From Oasisia sp. SBJ-2009 (Eukaryota; Annelida; Polychaeta; Sabellida; Siboglinidae), in NCBI GenBank assembly GCA_964017155.1, contig OZ024861.1, forward strand, positions 51,696,309 through 51,760,308: a DNA stretch of 64,000 bases, written 5' to 3'. This document shows, in pieces, positions 62,205 to 64,000 of the stretch. The position numbers and the translations under genes were made by a program. The notes below the pieces were generated by a model. The model saw only the letters and a program-made list of their open reading frames with translations, was not told the origin of the DNA and ran no database searches. Position 1 is the first letter of the stretch. Every line of letters starts with the position of its first letter.

Positions 62205-63600
62205 AAACTGAGCATTGAGACCGTCTCAAGATTTAATTTCTGATGTTGCAGTTTCTCTATTGATGTATTTATTTTCATAGGTTTTTTCCGGTTTGCATAG
62301 TAAAGGCTGGTTAATTTGAAATATTATAATTATGTAGGTCTGGGTGACTTCTCTAATCTCTTCGGAGGCGTGGAGTTCGTTTAATGTCCCTAGCCTGAAC
62401 TGTGTCGTCTGACAGAGAGTTCCACATTTTAACCACTCTGGTCGAGAAGTGGTGTCTGTAGCCAGTTGCTCTCAGGGTTTGGAGTTTTTCACTGTGCCCT
62501 TTTGTGGTACCGCTGGCTTTTGGGAACATCAGCTTTGATAGGCATTGTGGACATCTGCAGTCTTGGTTGACGGAGTCTATTCCTTTGACAATTTTGAAAG
62601 TTTGGATTATGTCTGTTCTCTGTCATCTGTAGTTCAAGGTAGGAAACTGTAATTCTATTAGTCTGCTGTTGTATGGTAATCCCTTTATTTCCGGCACAAG
62701 TCGTGTTGCCCGCCGTTGAACTTGCTCTATGAGGTCTATCTTTTTAGATGAGGGCACCAGACACATGATGCATTCTCCAAGTGTGGTCTAACCATTGCTT
62801 TGTAGAGCAGTAGAAATGTTCCTTGTTGAGATGTCAGAATGTTCTTGCTAGACGTCCAAGAACACGGCTTTCCTGACAGCATTCTCACTGTAGTCAGAAA
62901 ACTTGAGTTGTTGGTCAATGGTTACTCCAAAGTCTTTTTTAGAAGTTGCTGCATATAACATGTGAATGTTTCTACTGGCATTGTTCATGTGATAAATTTT
63001 CTGTGGGTTCGAATGTCCGATGTGCAGAACATGACATTTATCTGGATGGAAATTCATTTGCATCTTCATTGATCAATCCTGAAGGTTTGTCAGGTCTTCC
63101 TGCAGAGAACTGCCTGCGAACATTGAAGTCAGGTTGTTCATGATCCCTGGTACATCGCTGACAAACATCGTGAACAATATCGGTCCCACGACAGACCCCT
63201 GGGGAATTCAGCTTAGTACACTGCACCAATTTGATTGTTCTCCGTGTACATATACCTTCTGTCGCCGGTCATCTAGGAATGCCGTTATCCAAGCTAAGGC
63301 TTTGTCCTTTATTCCAAAACTTTCTACTTGTTTCAGAAGACGCTGATGTGGTACGGTGTCGAATGCCTTCGCATAATCGAGTTAGATGACATCAAGGGGT
63401 ATGTTGATGTCATCTTCTAATACATTTGTGTTTACGCTTTTCCCAGTAGTGAAGCCATGTTATTGTTCACAATCCAGGTGGTTCATCTTGATATGTTCTA
63501 CGAGCTGCTGAACAATCACTCTCTCCAGAGTCTTGCAGACGATTGATGTCAGGGACACTGGCCTGTAGTTTGCTGCGTTTCGTTTTTCAGAATGCATTAT
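62205..63600 (-). pseudogene. Decayed CR1-group LINE ORF2 fragment
   Basis: The minus strand gives, across several frameshifts and stops, NYRPVSLTSIVCKTLERVI-like, LDYAKAFDTVPHQRLLKQ, IPQGSVVGPILF, a region where the catalytic FADD motif is lost (SMFAGSSLQEDL), and VRPHLENASCVWCPH. It ends with a C-terminal RHHFSTRVVKMWNSL. A 3' end at about 62205 is shared with 50528-50600. It lies in the intron upstream of the first visible VWD exon and is non-functional. Confidence 0.85.
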
Positions 63601-63914
63601 GGACTCTGTATATTAGTTGTTAAATGTACATTTGCCAAAAGGAGAGTCTTGCTCACAACACCGCCTGTTGATGAAAACATTTCTGCGAAACATTCTTGAA
63701 ATCATTAACTAATTTGGGTTCGGTTCTTCACGAAGACTGGAATTCTTCTGAATACACAACAACACAGCATGCATACAGTTATCTAGCTACCAGATTTGTG
63801 TCAGATTTACATTATGTTTAGTCGGATCAAATTTGATAAGTGACAGTACCAATTACTATTCTAATATTTAATGTGGTCTGTAATATTGTATTCGAAAGTG
63901 CACTATTAATTTAT

Positions 63915-63915
63915 A

Positions 63916-64000
<85 letters not shown>
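63915..64000. repeat. (TA)n microsatellite at window end
   Basis: TA run reaching the right edge of the window. Confidence 0.97.

Overview
This is eukaryotic, metazoan DNA: intron-split genes with GT/AG junctions, AT-rich non-coding sequence, non-LTR retrotransposons, tRNA-derived SINEs, and many microsatellites and minisatellites. The gene content (AKIP1, PAWR/Par-4, a VWD-EGF-cadherin membrane protein), long introns, CR1-type LINEs with an esterase ORF1 and tRNA SINEs suggest a marine invertebrate. A mollusc is my best guess; a cephalochordate or annelid cannot be excluded. There are no prokaryotic genes, CRISPR arrays or operons.

Layout. 0.6-3.3 kb (+): the 3' end of an AKIP1-like gene, whose last 18 codons plus stop are tandemly repeated five times. 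7.2-27.5 kb (-): a complete six-exon PAWR (Par-4) homologue of about 369 residues, phase-consistent at every junction, with a CpG-rich promoter at 27.5-28.1 kb. Its introns hold a 39-copy 32-bp minisatellite, a 58-bp repeat, a 40-bp repeat, SINE and MITE pieces, a perfect hairpin, a palindrome between 14-bp direct repeats, and an unexplained cysteine-rich reading frame. 28-35 kb: a repeat-dense intergenic zone with a 31-bp minisatellite, (TCCG)50, (TTC)160, fragments of two LINEs, E-box and CRE clusters and a possible small Thr-rich exon. 35.0-39.9 kb (-): a nearly full-length CR1-group LINE inserted in a 26-bp minisatellite, which it splits in two. 40-54 kb: mostly intergenic, with a putative last coding exon (-) fused to a 40-bp minisatellite at 45.5-46.5 kb, a TTAA-flanked element, a Ty3/gypsy relic and microsatellites. 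54.2-62.1 kb (-): nine 3' exons of a type I membrane protein (VWD, ten EGF repeats, two cadherin repeats, Ser/Thr-rich stem, one TM segment); its upstream part is outside the window or hidden beyond a decayed LINE (62.2-63.6 kb).

The genes show no joint pathway. AKIP1 (PKA and NF-kB signalling adaptor) and PAWR (pro-apoptotic leucine-zipper protein carrying the PKA-site motif) are convergent neighbours. The most distinctive pattern is that three terminal coding exons are each joined to a minisatellite built from, or overlapping, their own coding sequence.
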